Assembly: GCA_016867395.1 (NCBI GenBank)
Contig: VGJS01000008.1
Coordinates: 1-64,000, forward strand
DNA: 64,000 bases
Direction: 5' to 3'
Source of the DNA: Candidatus Handelsmanbacteria bacterium
GTDB taxonomy: Bacteria > Latescibacterota > UBA2968 > UBA8231
Under the pieces are notes generated by a model. That model worked only from the letters and a program-made list of their open reading frames with translations, was not told the DNA's origin and ran no database searches. A program made the translations under genes and the position numbers. The first letter of the stretch is position 1, and each line of letters starts with the position of its first letter. Below are positions 34,357 through 42,480 of the stretch, piece by piece.

Positions 34357-36624
34357 ATGTTGCTGATATTCGCCCTGTTGCTGGCCCTGCTGGTCGCGGC
34401 CCCGCCCTCCGGCGCCGAGGAAATGGTGTTTGGCCGAGCCGCCGATTGGGAGGAGTGGAGCTACCCGCGCGGGGCTTTGGAGGTGGAGGACGGCCGGCTC
34501 AGCCCGGTCTACAGCCGCAAGGCCATCGACGCGACCCGCCAGGCGGGTGTGCGAGGGGCCGGCGCGGACCGGGCCGGGGCCCCGGCGGCCCTGGACAGTG
34601 ATCCGGCCACGGCCTGGCAGCCCCCGGCTGGGACCGCGGTGAAGGATTGGTGGATCGAGATCGACCTGGGACAGGTGGTGCCGGCGCAGCGCTTACGCTT
34701 CCGCTTTGCCCCGGACCGGCCGGCCCCGGCCTTCTTCACCATCCTCTTTTCCAAGGGGGAGCAGTTCATCAACAGCGCCAATATCGTCGTCGAGGGCACC
34801 CTGCTCTACAGCCGCAGCCAGCGCTACTCCTTCAACGAGGCGCACGAGATCACTCTGGATTTGGAGGACGAACTGGTGAAGGTGATCCGCCTCCAGGCCG
34901 AGCGCCAGACCGGGGGGGCGGGGCTGGCCGAGGTGGAGGTGGACGCCTATGGCAACAACATCGCCTACGGCCTGATCGCCAAGGGCGGCACCGTGGACGT
35001 GCAGGCCGAGATCGTCACCCTGGCCGGCAGCCCGGAGGTGATGTTCGACGGGGACCTGGTCAGCGCCTGGCGAGTCAGCCCCCTGGCCAAGGGCGCCACC
35101 GGGGGCCGGCTGACCACCGGCGACTACCGCATCGACTTAGGGGCCACCTACTGGCTGGACACCGTCTGGCTGCTAGGCGAGCCTTTGGGCATCCCGCCCC
35201 GGCTGCGCAACATCTACGCCAATTTCCTCTCCTACCAGGTCCTCTACTCTAACGGCGCCCTAGCCCCTGACGGCAGCCTGCGCTGGGCGGAATTGGCGGC
35301 GATGCCGGCCGATCCGAAGAACCTGTTCGAGCGGCGCAACTTCCGCCACGACTTTTCCCCGGTGGCCGCCCGGTACCTGCGCCTGTACTACCCCACCAGC
35401 GAGGGGGACGCCATCATCGGGGGCAGCATCGATTCGCGCGGGGCCCGCTACGATGGCCTGGGGCTGGTGGGGGAATTCCAGGTCTACGGCGAGGGCTACC
35501 CGGCCAGGGTGGTGCTGCAGTCCCCGGTCCTCGACCTGGGGCAGGGGTGGAACATCACCCACCTGAGCTGGCTGGCTCAGGTGGCCCCCGGCGCCGACCT
35601 GCGGGTGCGCAGCCGCAGCGGGGACCAGGTGGTGGAGGCGACCCGCTATTACGACAAGCAGGGCAGGGAGGTGACCGAGCGCAAATGGGAGAAGCTCATC
35701 GAATCCTTTCGCGGGCCAAAGGTGGTATCGCTACAACCGGGAGGGGACTGGAGCCTGTGGAGCCAGGCGTACACCACCTCGGGGGCGCCCTTCCGCTCGC
35801 CCTCGCCCCGCCGTTATCTGCAACTCGAAATCGAACTGCTGGCCCACCAGCCCCAGGCCAGCGCGGTGCTGGAGGAGCTGCGGGTCCACTACGGCCGGCC
35901 CCTGGTCCGCCAGGCCCTCGGGGAGATTGCCCCTCAGCAGGTGAGTCCTGGGGAGCGGCGGGAGTTCAGCTATTTCCTCCAGCCCCGTTTCGCCGCCGGT
36001 GACCAGGGCTTTGACCAGGTGGCGGTGGAGGCCCCGGTTTCCCTGGAATTCGCCGGGGCGCGCTTGGGGGACCGGGAGCTGGGGGTGGAGGCCCTGGCAG
36101 ACGATGGGGGGTTACGGCTGAAGCTGCCGGCCCGGCTGCGGGGGGAGGATCTGCTCGAACTGCGTTTCGCCGCCACCCTCTTCCAGCCGGCGCGTTTCCA
36201 GGTCTTCATGGAGCAGGGGGCTTTGCGCCAGCAGGTCGACCCGGGGGACGCGGCGCCCCTGCTGGAGGGGGCCACCGACGTGGTCTCCCTGCCGGTGGGC
36301 GGCGGTCTGCTCAATCACCTGGAGATCGCCCCGGTGGTCTTCACCCCCAACGGGGACGGGCGCAACGACGAGCTACGCATCGACTTTGACGTGCTCAAGC
36401 TGCTCTCGCCCCGCCCCCTGGCCGCCCGGATCTGTGACCTGCAGGGCCGCACCCTGCGGCAACTGGCCCGGGGCGAGGGCCTGGCCGGGCACTACCAGTT
36501 GCGCTGGGACGGGCGCGGCGAGGGGGGCGATTTGCTGCCGCCGGGGATCTACCTGGTGTGGCTGGAGATCAGCGGCGACGCCGCTTCACAGCGCCTCGTC
36601 CGCGCCGTGGCCCTTACCTACTGA
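34357..36624 (+). CDS. Large secreted protein with discoidin-like domains and FlgD-Ig-like tail
   Basis: A 755-residue protein with a signal peptide (LLIFALLLALLVAAPPSGA). Two F5/8-type-C/discoidin-like regions are visible: ALDSDPATAWQPPAG with WWIEIDLGQVVPAQRLRF (about 85-125), and VMFDGDLVSAWRVSP with YRIDLGATYWLDTVWLLG (about 228-285). A beta-rich middle follows, then a tail that begins APVVFTPNGDGRNDELRIDF and contains ICDLQGRTLRQLARGEG and LPPGIYLVWLEI, a gliding/FlgD-Ig-type C-terminal domain often used for surface sorting. It probably binds glycans or cell-surface polymers. The 3' end overlaps the convergent amidohydrolase gene by 11 bases. Confidence 0.82.
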   Translation: MLLIFALLLALLVAAPPSGAEEMVFGRAADWEEWSYPRGALEVEDGRLSPVYSRKAIDATRQAGVRGAGADRAGAPAALDSDPATAWQPPAGTAVKDWWIEIDLGQVVPAQRLRFRFAPDRPAPAFFTILFSKGEQFINSANIVVEGTLLYSRSQRYSFNEAHEITLDLEDELVKVIRLQAERQTGGAGLAEVEVDAYGNNIAYGLIAKGGTVDVQAEIVTLAGSPEVMFDGDLVSAWRVSPLAKGATGGRLTTGDYRIDLGATYWLDTVWLLGEPLGIPPRLRNIYANFLSYQVLYSNGALAPDGSLRWAELAAMPADPKNLFERRNFRHDFSPVAARYLRLYYPTSEGDAIIGGSIDSRGARYDGLGLVGEFQVYGEGYPARVVLQSPVLDLGQGWNITHLSWLAQVAPGADLRVRSRSGDQVVEATRYYDKQGREVTERKWEKLIESFRGPKVVSLQPGGDWSLWSQAYTTSGAPFRSPSPRRYLQLEIELLAHQPQASAVLEELRVHYGRPLVRQALGEIAPQQVSPGERREFSYFLQPRFAAGDQGFDQVAVEAPVSLEFAGARLGDRELGVEALADDGGLRLKLPARLRGEDLLELRFAATLFQPARFQVFMEQGALRQQVDPGDAAPLLEGATDVVSLPVGGGLLNHLEIAPVVFTPNGDGRNDELRIDFDVLKLLSPRPLAARICDLQGRTLRQLARGEGLAGHYQLRWDGRGEGGDLLPPGIYLVWLEISGDAASQRLVRAVALTY

Positions 36625-37453
36625 GATCCCATTTCCACAGGCGCTGCGCGGTCTTTCCCAGCACCCACTCCCGCTCCTCCGAACGCATTGGGATGGCCTC
36701 GGCGAAGAGTTCCAAGCTTTGGCGGCAGGTCAGGCGGGGCTGTCGTAGCGGGATGGGGAAGTTGCTGCCCCACAGGGAGCGCTCCGGGCCAAAGGCGTCG
36801 AGGACCTGCCGCACCATCCAGTGCACGTCGCGGCAGGGGAAGGATTCCTCGCTGGCCAGGCCGATGAAGGTCAGCTTGGCGCAGGTGTTGGGATAGCGGG
36901 CAAGCTCCAGGACCGGGGCCACGGTGTTCACCGAGGGCCGCAGTTTTCCTCCCGAGACATAACCGCAGTGGTCGAGGATCATGGTGGTATGGGGGAATTC
37001 CCGCAGCCTCTGCTCGACCTGGGGGTATTCCTCGTGGGTGGCGTTGACGTCGATGGGCAGGCCCAGCTCGGCGGCGGCGGCCCACAGCGGGGTGATGGCC
37101 GGGTTGTCCAGCCCCTCGTGGTATAAGAGGTGCTGCTGGATACGCAGGCCGCAGGCGCCCCGGCGCACGCAGTCCTCCAACTCCTGGGGGGATTGCGGAC
37201 TCTTGGGGTCGATGAGCACCCCCACGGCCAGCCAGTCCGCGTTGCCCTGGAGCGCGTCGAGGGGATAGCGGTTGTCCCAGCCGTAGTACCCTGGGGTGAT
37301 GGTGAAGGCGCGGGCGATGCCGGCCTCCTGCATCCGGGCCCGCAGCACCTCGGCGGCGGCCTCGGGGGAGGGGCGGTAGTTGGAGGCGGGATCGCGCAGG
37401 GGGTAGCGCTCCAGGTCGGTGGCGCCGATATGGGTGTGGCCGTCGATGATCAT
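36614..37453 (-). CDS. Amidohydrolase-family (TIM-barrel) metal-dependent hydrolase
   Basis: A 279-residue amidohydrolase-2-type protein. Metal-site features are IIDGHTHIGA at the N-terminus (HxH), a central His in IDVNATHEEYP, another in MILDHCGYVSGG, and the terminal Asn/Asp position in LWGSNFPIPL, where most relatives have Asp (WGSDFP). It resembles 2-pyrone-4,6-dicarboxylate lactonase or decarboxylase-type enzymes. The paralogue at 59537 keeps WASDSPY. The Asn substitution may reduce metal binding. Substrate unknown. It is convergent with the discoidin-like gene and 16 bases upstream of the broken hybrid kinase. Confidence 0.85.
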   Translation of the reverse strand: MIIDGHTHIGATDLERYPLRDPASNYRPSPEAAAEVLRARMQEAGIARAFTITPGYYGWDNRYPLDALQGNADWLAVGVLIDPKSPQSPQELEDCVRRGACGLRIQQHLLYHEGLDNPAITPLWAAAAELGLPIDVNATHEEYPQVEQRLREFPHTTMILDHCGYVSGGKLRPSVNTVAPVLELARYPNTCAKLTFIGLASEESFPCRDVHWMVRQVLDAFGPERSLWGSNFPIPLRQPRLTCRQSLELFAEAIPMRSEEREWVLGKTAQRLWKWDLSR

Positions 37454-37469
37454 GAGGTATTCCCGGGAG

Positions 37470-39560
37470 TCAGATGGGGGTGCTCAATTGTTCGCCGAGG
37501 GCCTGATCCAGCAGGGCGAACTTTGCCTCGGCTCCGGCCAATAGCTCCGCCGCGCCGCTCAGGGAGCCGGCTCGCCCCAACTCCTCCAGTTGCCGACAGA
37601 TCTCGGCCAGGCGCCCGGCGCCCAGTTCCCGGCTGCTGCCTTTAAGGGCGTGGGCCTGGCGCTCCAGGGTCTGGGGATCTGCTTCCCCGATGCCCTGGCG
37701 CAGGCCGGCCAGGCTCTGGAGGGCCTCGCTGCGGAAGGTGGCCACAAAGTCGGGGAGCGAAAAGTAGCCCCGCCGGCTCATCTCCTGCAAGCCCTCCCAG
37801 GCCACCGGGTCCAGCACGGCGGCCTGGGGCGCCACGTGAAGGGGCAGGGGGCGGCGGGAGGGCGGCGCCCAGGGCCTGCTACCAGCTCGGCGCGGTTGCT
37901 GGGTTTGGACACGTACCGGTCCATGTCGGCCTCAAAGCAGCGCTGGCGGTGCTCCGGGCGGGCATGGGCGCTCAGGCCGACGACGGGCAGGTGACCGCCC
38001 AGGGACTCTTCCCGCCGGCGGATGGCAGCGGTGGCGGTCAGGCCGTCCATGTGGGGCATCTGCACGTCCATCAGCACTAAGTCGAAGGACCCCCCTTTTT
38101 ATTTTTTTAGGGCCTCCATTCCGTCCCCGGCCACCTCCACCTAATGGCCGGCTGGCTGCAGATGCCCCTGGGCCACCATCTGGTTGACGGGCCGGTCCTG
38201 GACCAGCAGGATGCGGCGGAAGGGGCCGGCCGCCGGGAGTGGGGTCGCGACTGAGGCCGGGGCCACGGTCGGGGCGCCCAGGGTCTGCATTAGGGCGTCG
38301 AAGAGATCTGACTGGCTGACGGGTTTGCGCAGGTAGATGGCCACCCCCAGCGCGGCGCAGCGGCGGTTCCAGTCGGGGTCGTCGGCCGAGGAGAGCATCA
38401 CCACCGGGGTGGCGGCCAGTTGCGGCTCCCCCGGAGCCGGGCCAGGACCTGGCTGCCGTCCAGGCCGGGCATCCGGGCGTCGGGCAGCACCAGGGCAAAG
38501 GGGTCGCCCCCGGCGGCGGCCAGGCGCAGGGCTGCCAGGCCGGTCTCCCCGCCAGGGGTCAAGCTGGGGCGCATCCCCCAGTTGCGCAGCAGTTCTTCGA
38601 GGATGAGGCGGTTGGCGGCGCTGTCGTCCACCACCAGCTCCCGCCGGCCCTGTAGGACCAGCAACCCTGCTCCCGCAGCCTCCTGGGCCGGGGAGCAACC
38701 GAAGCGGGCGATGAAGTGGAAGGTGCTGCCCCGGCCAAGCCCGGTGCCCCGTAGCGGCGGTTGGTCGAACCCTCAGCCTGGGCCAAGGCGGCGAAGATCC
38801 ACTGCTGCTGGTCGGGCGGGATGCCGGTGTCGCGCACTTGGGAGTGCAGAACCACCTCGCCGCCGCCCTCCAACTTTGCCTCCACCCGCACCACCACCTC
38901 GCCCTTTTCGGTGAACTTGATGGCATTGCCAACCCGGTTGATCAGTACTTGGCGCAGGCGCAGCTCGTCCCCGCGCAGCCCGTCGGGGACCTCCGGGCGC
39001 ACCGCGTGGACCAGTTCCAACCCGTTCTGGTGGGTCCGCATCGCCAGGATCTTTATCACCTTGTCCTCTGCCGGGCGCAGGGCGAACTTCTCGCTGGCCA
39101 GGGCGAGCTGGCCGGCCTCGATCTTGGAGAAGTCGAGCACCTCGTTGATGATTTCCAGCAGGCCGTCGGCCGAGAGCTTGACCAGGCGCAGCTGCTCGCG
39201 CTGGCCCGGGGCCAGGGGGGTGTCCAGCAAAAACTCGGTCAGACCGAGGATGTCGTTCATGGGGGTGCGGATCTCGTGGTTCATGTTGGCCAGAAACTCG
39301 CTTTTGCCCCGGCTGGCGGCCGCGGCCCTGGCCTCCTCGAGCTGGGCTGCGGCCTGTCTGCGGGCGGTGACGTCGCGGGCCGCCCCGTAGATCAGGCCCT
39401 GCTCGGCAACGGCGGTGGCCGACCAGGAGAGCCAGCGGTACTGGCCCGCGCGGCAGCAGTAGCGGTTCTCAGAGGTGCCCCTCCTGTAGCGGCTGCACGC
39501 TGAGGTCGATCAGGCGCAACTCCCAGATTTTCGCCAGCAGGGCGGCGCTCGGGTTGCCGG
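37470..39560 (-). pseudogene. Hybrid histidine kinase (PAS-HisKA-HATPase-REC-REC-HPt), broken by stops and frameshifts
   Basis: In order: a PAC-like end (QYRWLSWSATAV, YGAARDVTARRQ), HisKA (FLANMNHEIRTPMNDILG), HATPase (LINRVGNAIKFTEKGE, VRDTGIPPDQQQWIF), then a shift after STNRRYG. Receiver 1 follows (ELVVDDSAANRLILEELL, VLPDARMPGLDG) and is shifted again. Receiver 2 (RILLVQDRPVNQMVAQGHL) is interrupted by TAG at 38141-38143 and TAA at 38099-38101 before FDLVLMDVQMPHMDG. It ends with an HPt domain (HALKGSSRELGA). Both stops fit Gln codons. The architecture is BarA-like. Only short pieces could still be translated. Confidence 0.7.
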
Positions 39561-39599
39561 TCATGTCCTTGTTTCGGGCACAGCGAGGGGTGTGGGTGA

Positions 39600-39953
39600 G
39601 AAATGGATGTGGCACTGGCCCGCCGCGAGAGGCTTCGGACAGACCAGTGCCAACCAATTAGGACCCTAGAACTGCAAGAGCGCGGTTCACACTCCAAGAA
39701 GATTAAATAGCAAGGGGGACACCAGGAAGAGGGATAATGAGAAAGTCCATGTAAAATATGGAATTAAGAGCTTGTCCGGGGATGTCTGCCCCGGGAGGAT
39801 TGCCCATTGTTTTTACAAACATGAAAAAAGCTGATACCTCTCGCCTGGGGTTGCCCTGCCCTGGGGCCCCTGGCTCAGACGCCGGGCAGTGGTGGTGGCC
39901 TGGGCCAGTATATATTGTTATGGCGGACGAAGTGCAGCCCGAGAGGTCAAAAC
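39600..39953. other. Intergenic region without a recognised gene
   Basis: This gap separates the broken hybrid kinase from the CBM9-like gene. It is locally AT-richer (ATTAAATAGCAAG, GTATATATTGTTATGG) than its surroundings, consistent with promoter sequence for the gene starting at 39954. I saw no RNA gene, repeat or coding frame with family signatures in it. Confidence 0.4.
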
Positions 39954-41306
39954 GTGTGGCGCTTTCTTGGGGCAGGCGGCCTGGCCCTCCTGCTGGGGGG
40001 TGCCGAGGCAGTCGGGGCCCATCCCAATCTGGTGGCGGAGGCCGCCCGTGCCCAAAAGCCCCCCAGGGTGGACGGTGACCTGGGGGAGTGGGAGGGGAGC
40101 CGGTGGCTCGAACTGGCGCCCGGCGACTCGCTGGCGGGGAGCCGCCTGGGAGACGACGGGCCCGGCGAAGGGGGAGTGGCCGGCACCGCCGCGGATCTCT
40201 CTGCCCGGCTGCTGCTGGCCTGGGATGAGCAGTGGCTCTACCTGGCGGCCCAGGTCCGCGACAATGTCCGCGATGTGGATGGCGGCGAGCAGGGCCAGTG
40301 GTTCTGCCGGGACGGGGTGGCCCTCTTCCTCGACGTGCCCCGCGACGCGGACGGGCCGGTCTGGTTCGTGGGCGATCACGCCTTTGTCTTCACCGCCGAT
40401 CCGGCGCTGCCTCCGGAGGGTCGGTGGTGGCGCCACGGCGACCAGCGGGGCCGCCAGGAGGGGCTGGCCCCGCCCCAGACCCAACTAGCCGTCGCCCTGG
40501 AAGAAACAGGATACCGCCTCGAAGCGGCCATCCCCATGGCCGTGCTCTCCCTCTTCACCCCCACCTTCCGCGCCCCCTTCGCCGGCCGGACCGTGGGCTT
40601 CATGCTGCTGGTGACGGACCCCGACGGCGGACCTCGCCCCTTCGGGGGCCAGTTGTCCTATGGCGGCCAGAACGACAACGATCAGTTCTGGGCCCAGTTG
40701 CGCCTGGTCGAGGGCGGGGCAGCGCCTCCCCAGCTGGAGACCTCGGCGGAGGAGGTGGCCTTCGATGCCAAGATGAGAAACGACCAGCGCCTGATCCTGC
40801 CGGCCTACCTGTCCAAGCGGCAGGCCGAGGACCAGGTGGCCCAGCAGCGCGACCTGGCCGCCGAGTACTTCCAGGTCTACCTCGACAAGCGCCCCTCCCG
40901 CCAGGCGACCCGGGCCCTCTCCATGGCCTTCACCCTGTGGGGCAACACCCGCTCGACCGGACCGATACGCGAGGCCATCGCCCTGATCCCCCCCGAGGAG
41001 GACGTGTGGGACCAGGTGGTGCCCGGCCTGCGCCAGGCCTTTTACCTGGATGGCCGGGTCGAGGAGGGCCTGGACCTGATGTCCGACCTGGAGCTGCGGG
41101 TGACGCCCCAGAAGAGCCGCTCGGCCCTGATCCTGGTGCTGGCCGCCAACTGGCTCGGGCAGGGTCAGATCGAAAAGGCGTACGAGGGCTTCACCCGCAT
41201 CGTCTCGTGGAGCGCCTCAGCCTGGCACGTGGGGGAGGCCAATCGCTACCTGGAGCAGATCGACCGCCAGTACACCCAGAACCCCGACGAGGCCGCCCCC
41301 GAATAA
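39954..41306 (+). CDS. Secreted CBM9-like protein with helical C-terminal domain
   Basis: About 450 residues from a GTG at 39954 (GAGAGG eight bases upstream). The signal peptide is FLGAGGLALLLGGAEAVGA. Residues about 28-250 form a CBM9-type domain: PPRVDGDLGEWEGSRW, ARLLLAWDEQWLYLAAQVRDN, DGVALFLDVP, YRLEAAIPMAVL and VGFMLLVTDPD. The remaining about 180 residues are helical and TPR-like (QVVPGLRQAFYLDGRVEEGLDLM, WLGQGQIEKAYEGF). It probably binds sugar or a surface ligand and docks to another protein. It is convergent with the PLP-enzyme gene, three bases apart. Distinct from the shorter CBM9-like protein at 3684. Confidence 0.78.
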   Translation: MWRFLGAGGLALLLGGAEAVGAHPNLVAEAARAQKPPRVDGDLGEWEGSRWLELAPGDSLAGSRLGDDGPGEGGVAGTAADLSARLLLAWDEQWLYLAAQVRDNVRDVDGGEQGQWFCRDGVALFLDVPRDADGPVWFVGDHAFVFTADPALPPEGRWWRHGDQRGRQEGLAPPQTQLAVALEETGYRLEAAIPMAVLSLFTPTFRAPFAGRTVGFMLLVTDPDGGPRPFGGQLSYGGQNDNDQFWAQLRLVEGGAAPPQLETSAEEVAFDAKMRNDQRLILPAYLSKRQAEDQVAQQRDLAAEYFQVYLDKRPSRQATRALSMAFTLWGNTRSTGPIREAIALIPPEEDVWDQVVPGLRQAFYLDGRVEEGLDLMSDLELRVTPQKSRSALILVLAANWLGQGQIEKAYEGFTRIVSWSASAWHVGEANRYLEQIDRQYTQNPDEAAPE

Positions 41307-41309
41307 GGC

Positions 41310-42470
41310 TCAGAGCTGCTCGAGGGCCTGGGCGAAGTCGGCGCACAGGTCCTGGGCCGCCTCGATGCCCACCGCCACCCGCACCAATCCCTCGGCGATG
41401 CCCAGGGCCGCCCGTCGCTGCGGGGTGAGGCCGGCATGGGAGGTGAGGGCCGGTCGGGTGATCAGGGTCTCCACCCCGCCCAGGCTAGGGGCCGAAACCG
41501 GCAGTTCGAGCGCTCCGATGAGCCGGTCGGCGGCGGTGATCCCCTCCCGCAATTCAAAGCTGAGCACCCCGCCGCAACCGCTGAAGAGCCGTTGGGCCCG
41601 TTGATGCTGGGGATGGCTTTCCAGGCCGGGGTAGTTCACCCGGGCCACCTCGGGGCGGCCCTCCAGGAAGCGGGCCAGGGCCAGGGCGTTATCGTCGTGC
41701 TGGCGCATGCGCAGGGCCAGGGTCTTGAGCCCGCGCTCTAGCAGGAAGCAGGCGTGAGGGTCGAGGGTGGCCCCCAGCAGGTTGAGGCGCCGGGTGAGCT
41801 GGTTGATGAGGGTGCCGCCGCCCATGACGCAGCCGGCGACCAGGTCGGAGTGGCCGTTGAGGTACTTGGTGGCGCTGTGGATCTCTAGGTCGAAGCCCAG
41901 AGCCAGGGGACGGAAATTGACCGGGGAGGCGAAGGTGTTGTCGATCACCGAAAGCAGGTTGCGCCGGCGGGCAAAGCCCACCACCGCCTCCAGTTCCGGC
42001 ACCTCCAAGAGCGGGTTGGTCATGGTCTCGACGTAAAGGAGGCGGGTGGTGGGCCGCAGGTGGCGCGCCCACGAGGACAGGTCGTTGCCCTGGATATAGT
42101 CCACCTCGATACCCAGGGCCGCGGCCTCCTCGCTGAGGAAGCTGAGGGTGCCGCCGTAGAGGCAGTCCTGGGCCAGCAGGTGGTCGCCGGCCCCCAGCAG
42201 GCCCAGCAGGGTGGTGGTGATGGCGGCCATGCCCGAGGCGGTCACCAGCGCGGCCTCGGCCCCGCTGATGGCGGCCAGCACCGCGTGCAGGGCCTGGTGG
42301 TTGGGGGTGTTGTTGAGGCGCAGGTAGCGCAACTGGCTGTAGTCGCGCTCGCCCCGGTACTCGAAGGTGGCGCTCTGGTAGATGGGGGCCACCACGGCCC
42401 CGGCGGGGCGCGGTTTGGGCTGGCCGGCGTGGATCAGTTGGGTTTGCAGGTGGTGAGAGGGATGGGCCAT
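41310..42470 (-). CDS. Cys/Met-metabolism PLP-dependent enzyme (cystathionine synthase/lyase type)
   Basis: A 386-residue fold-type I PLP enzyme of transsulfuration. Visible blocks are HAGQPKPRPAGAVVAPIYQSATF, NTPNHQALHAVLAAISGAEAALVTASGMAAI (cofactor phosphate loop), YVETMTNPLLEVPEL, SVIDNTFASPVNFRPL (Asp of the pyridine-N contact) and EIHSATKYLNGHSDLVAG with the Schiff-base Lys. The APSLGGVETLITRPA segment is typical of cystathionine gamma-synthase, beta-lyase or methionine gamma-lyase; sequence alone does not decide between them. The ATG at 42470 has GGGGG upstream and is ten bases after the ligase-fusion stop, so it probably belongs to the moaA-led operon. Confidence 0.9.
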   Translation of the reverse strand: MAHPSHHLQTQLIHAGQPKPRPAGAVVAPIYQSATFEYRGERDYSQLRYLRLNNTPNHQALHAVLAAISGAEAALVTASGMAAITTTLLGLLGAGDHLLAQDCLYGGTLSFLSEEAAALGIEVDYIQGNDLSSWARHLRPTTRLLYVETMTNPLLEVPELEAVVGFARRRNLLSVIDNTFASPVNFRPLALGFDLEIHSATKYLNGHSDLVAGCVMGGGTLINQLTRRLNLLGATLDPHACFLLERGLKTLALRMRQHDDNALALARFLEGRPEVARVNYPGLESHPQHQRAQRLFSGCGGVLSFELREGITAADRLIGALELPVSAPSLGGVETLITRPALTSHAGLTPQRRAALGIAEGLVRVAVGIEAAQDLCADFAQALEQL

Positions 42471-42480
42471 ACGCCCCCTT

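Noticed and set aside
33620..38143. TAA/TAG reassigned to Gln as an alternative genetic code
   Set aside because: Clearly intact genes end in TAG or TAA (for example psd, the ACP gene and the 2.07 kb dioxygenase), and the affected genes also carry frameshifts, so decay explains the pattern better.
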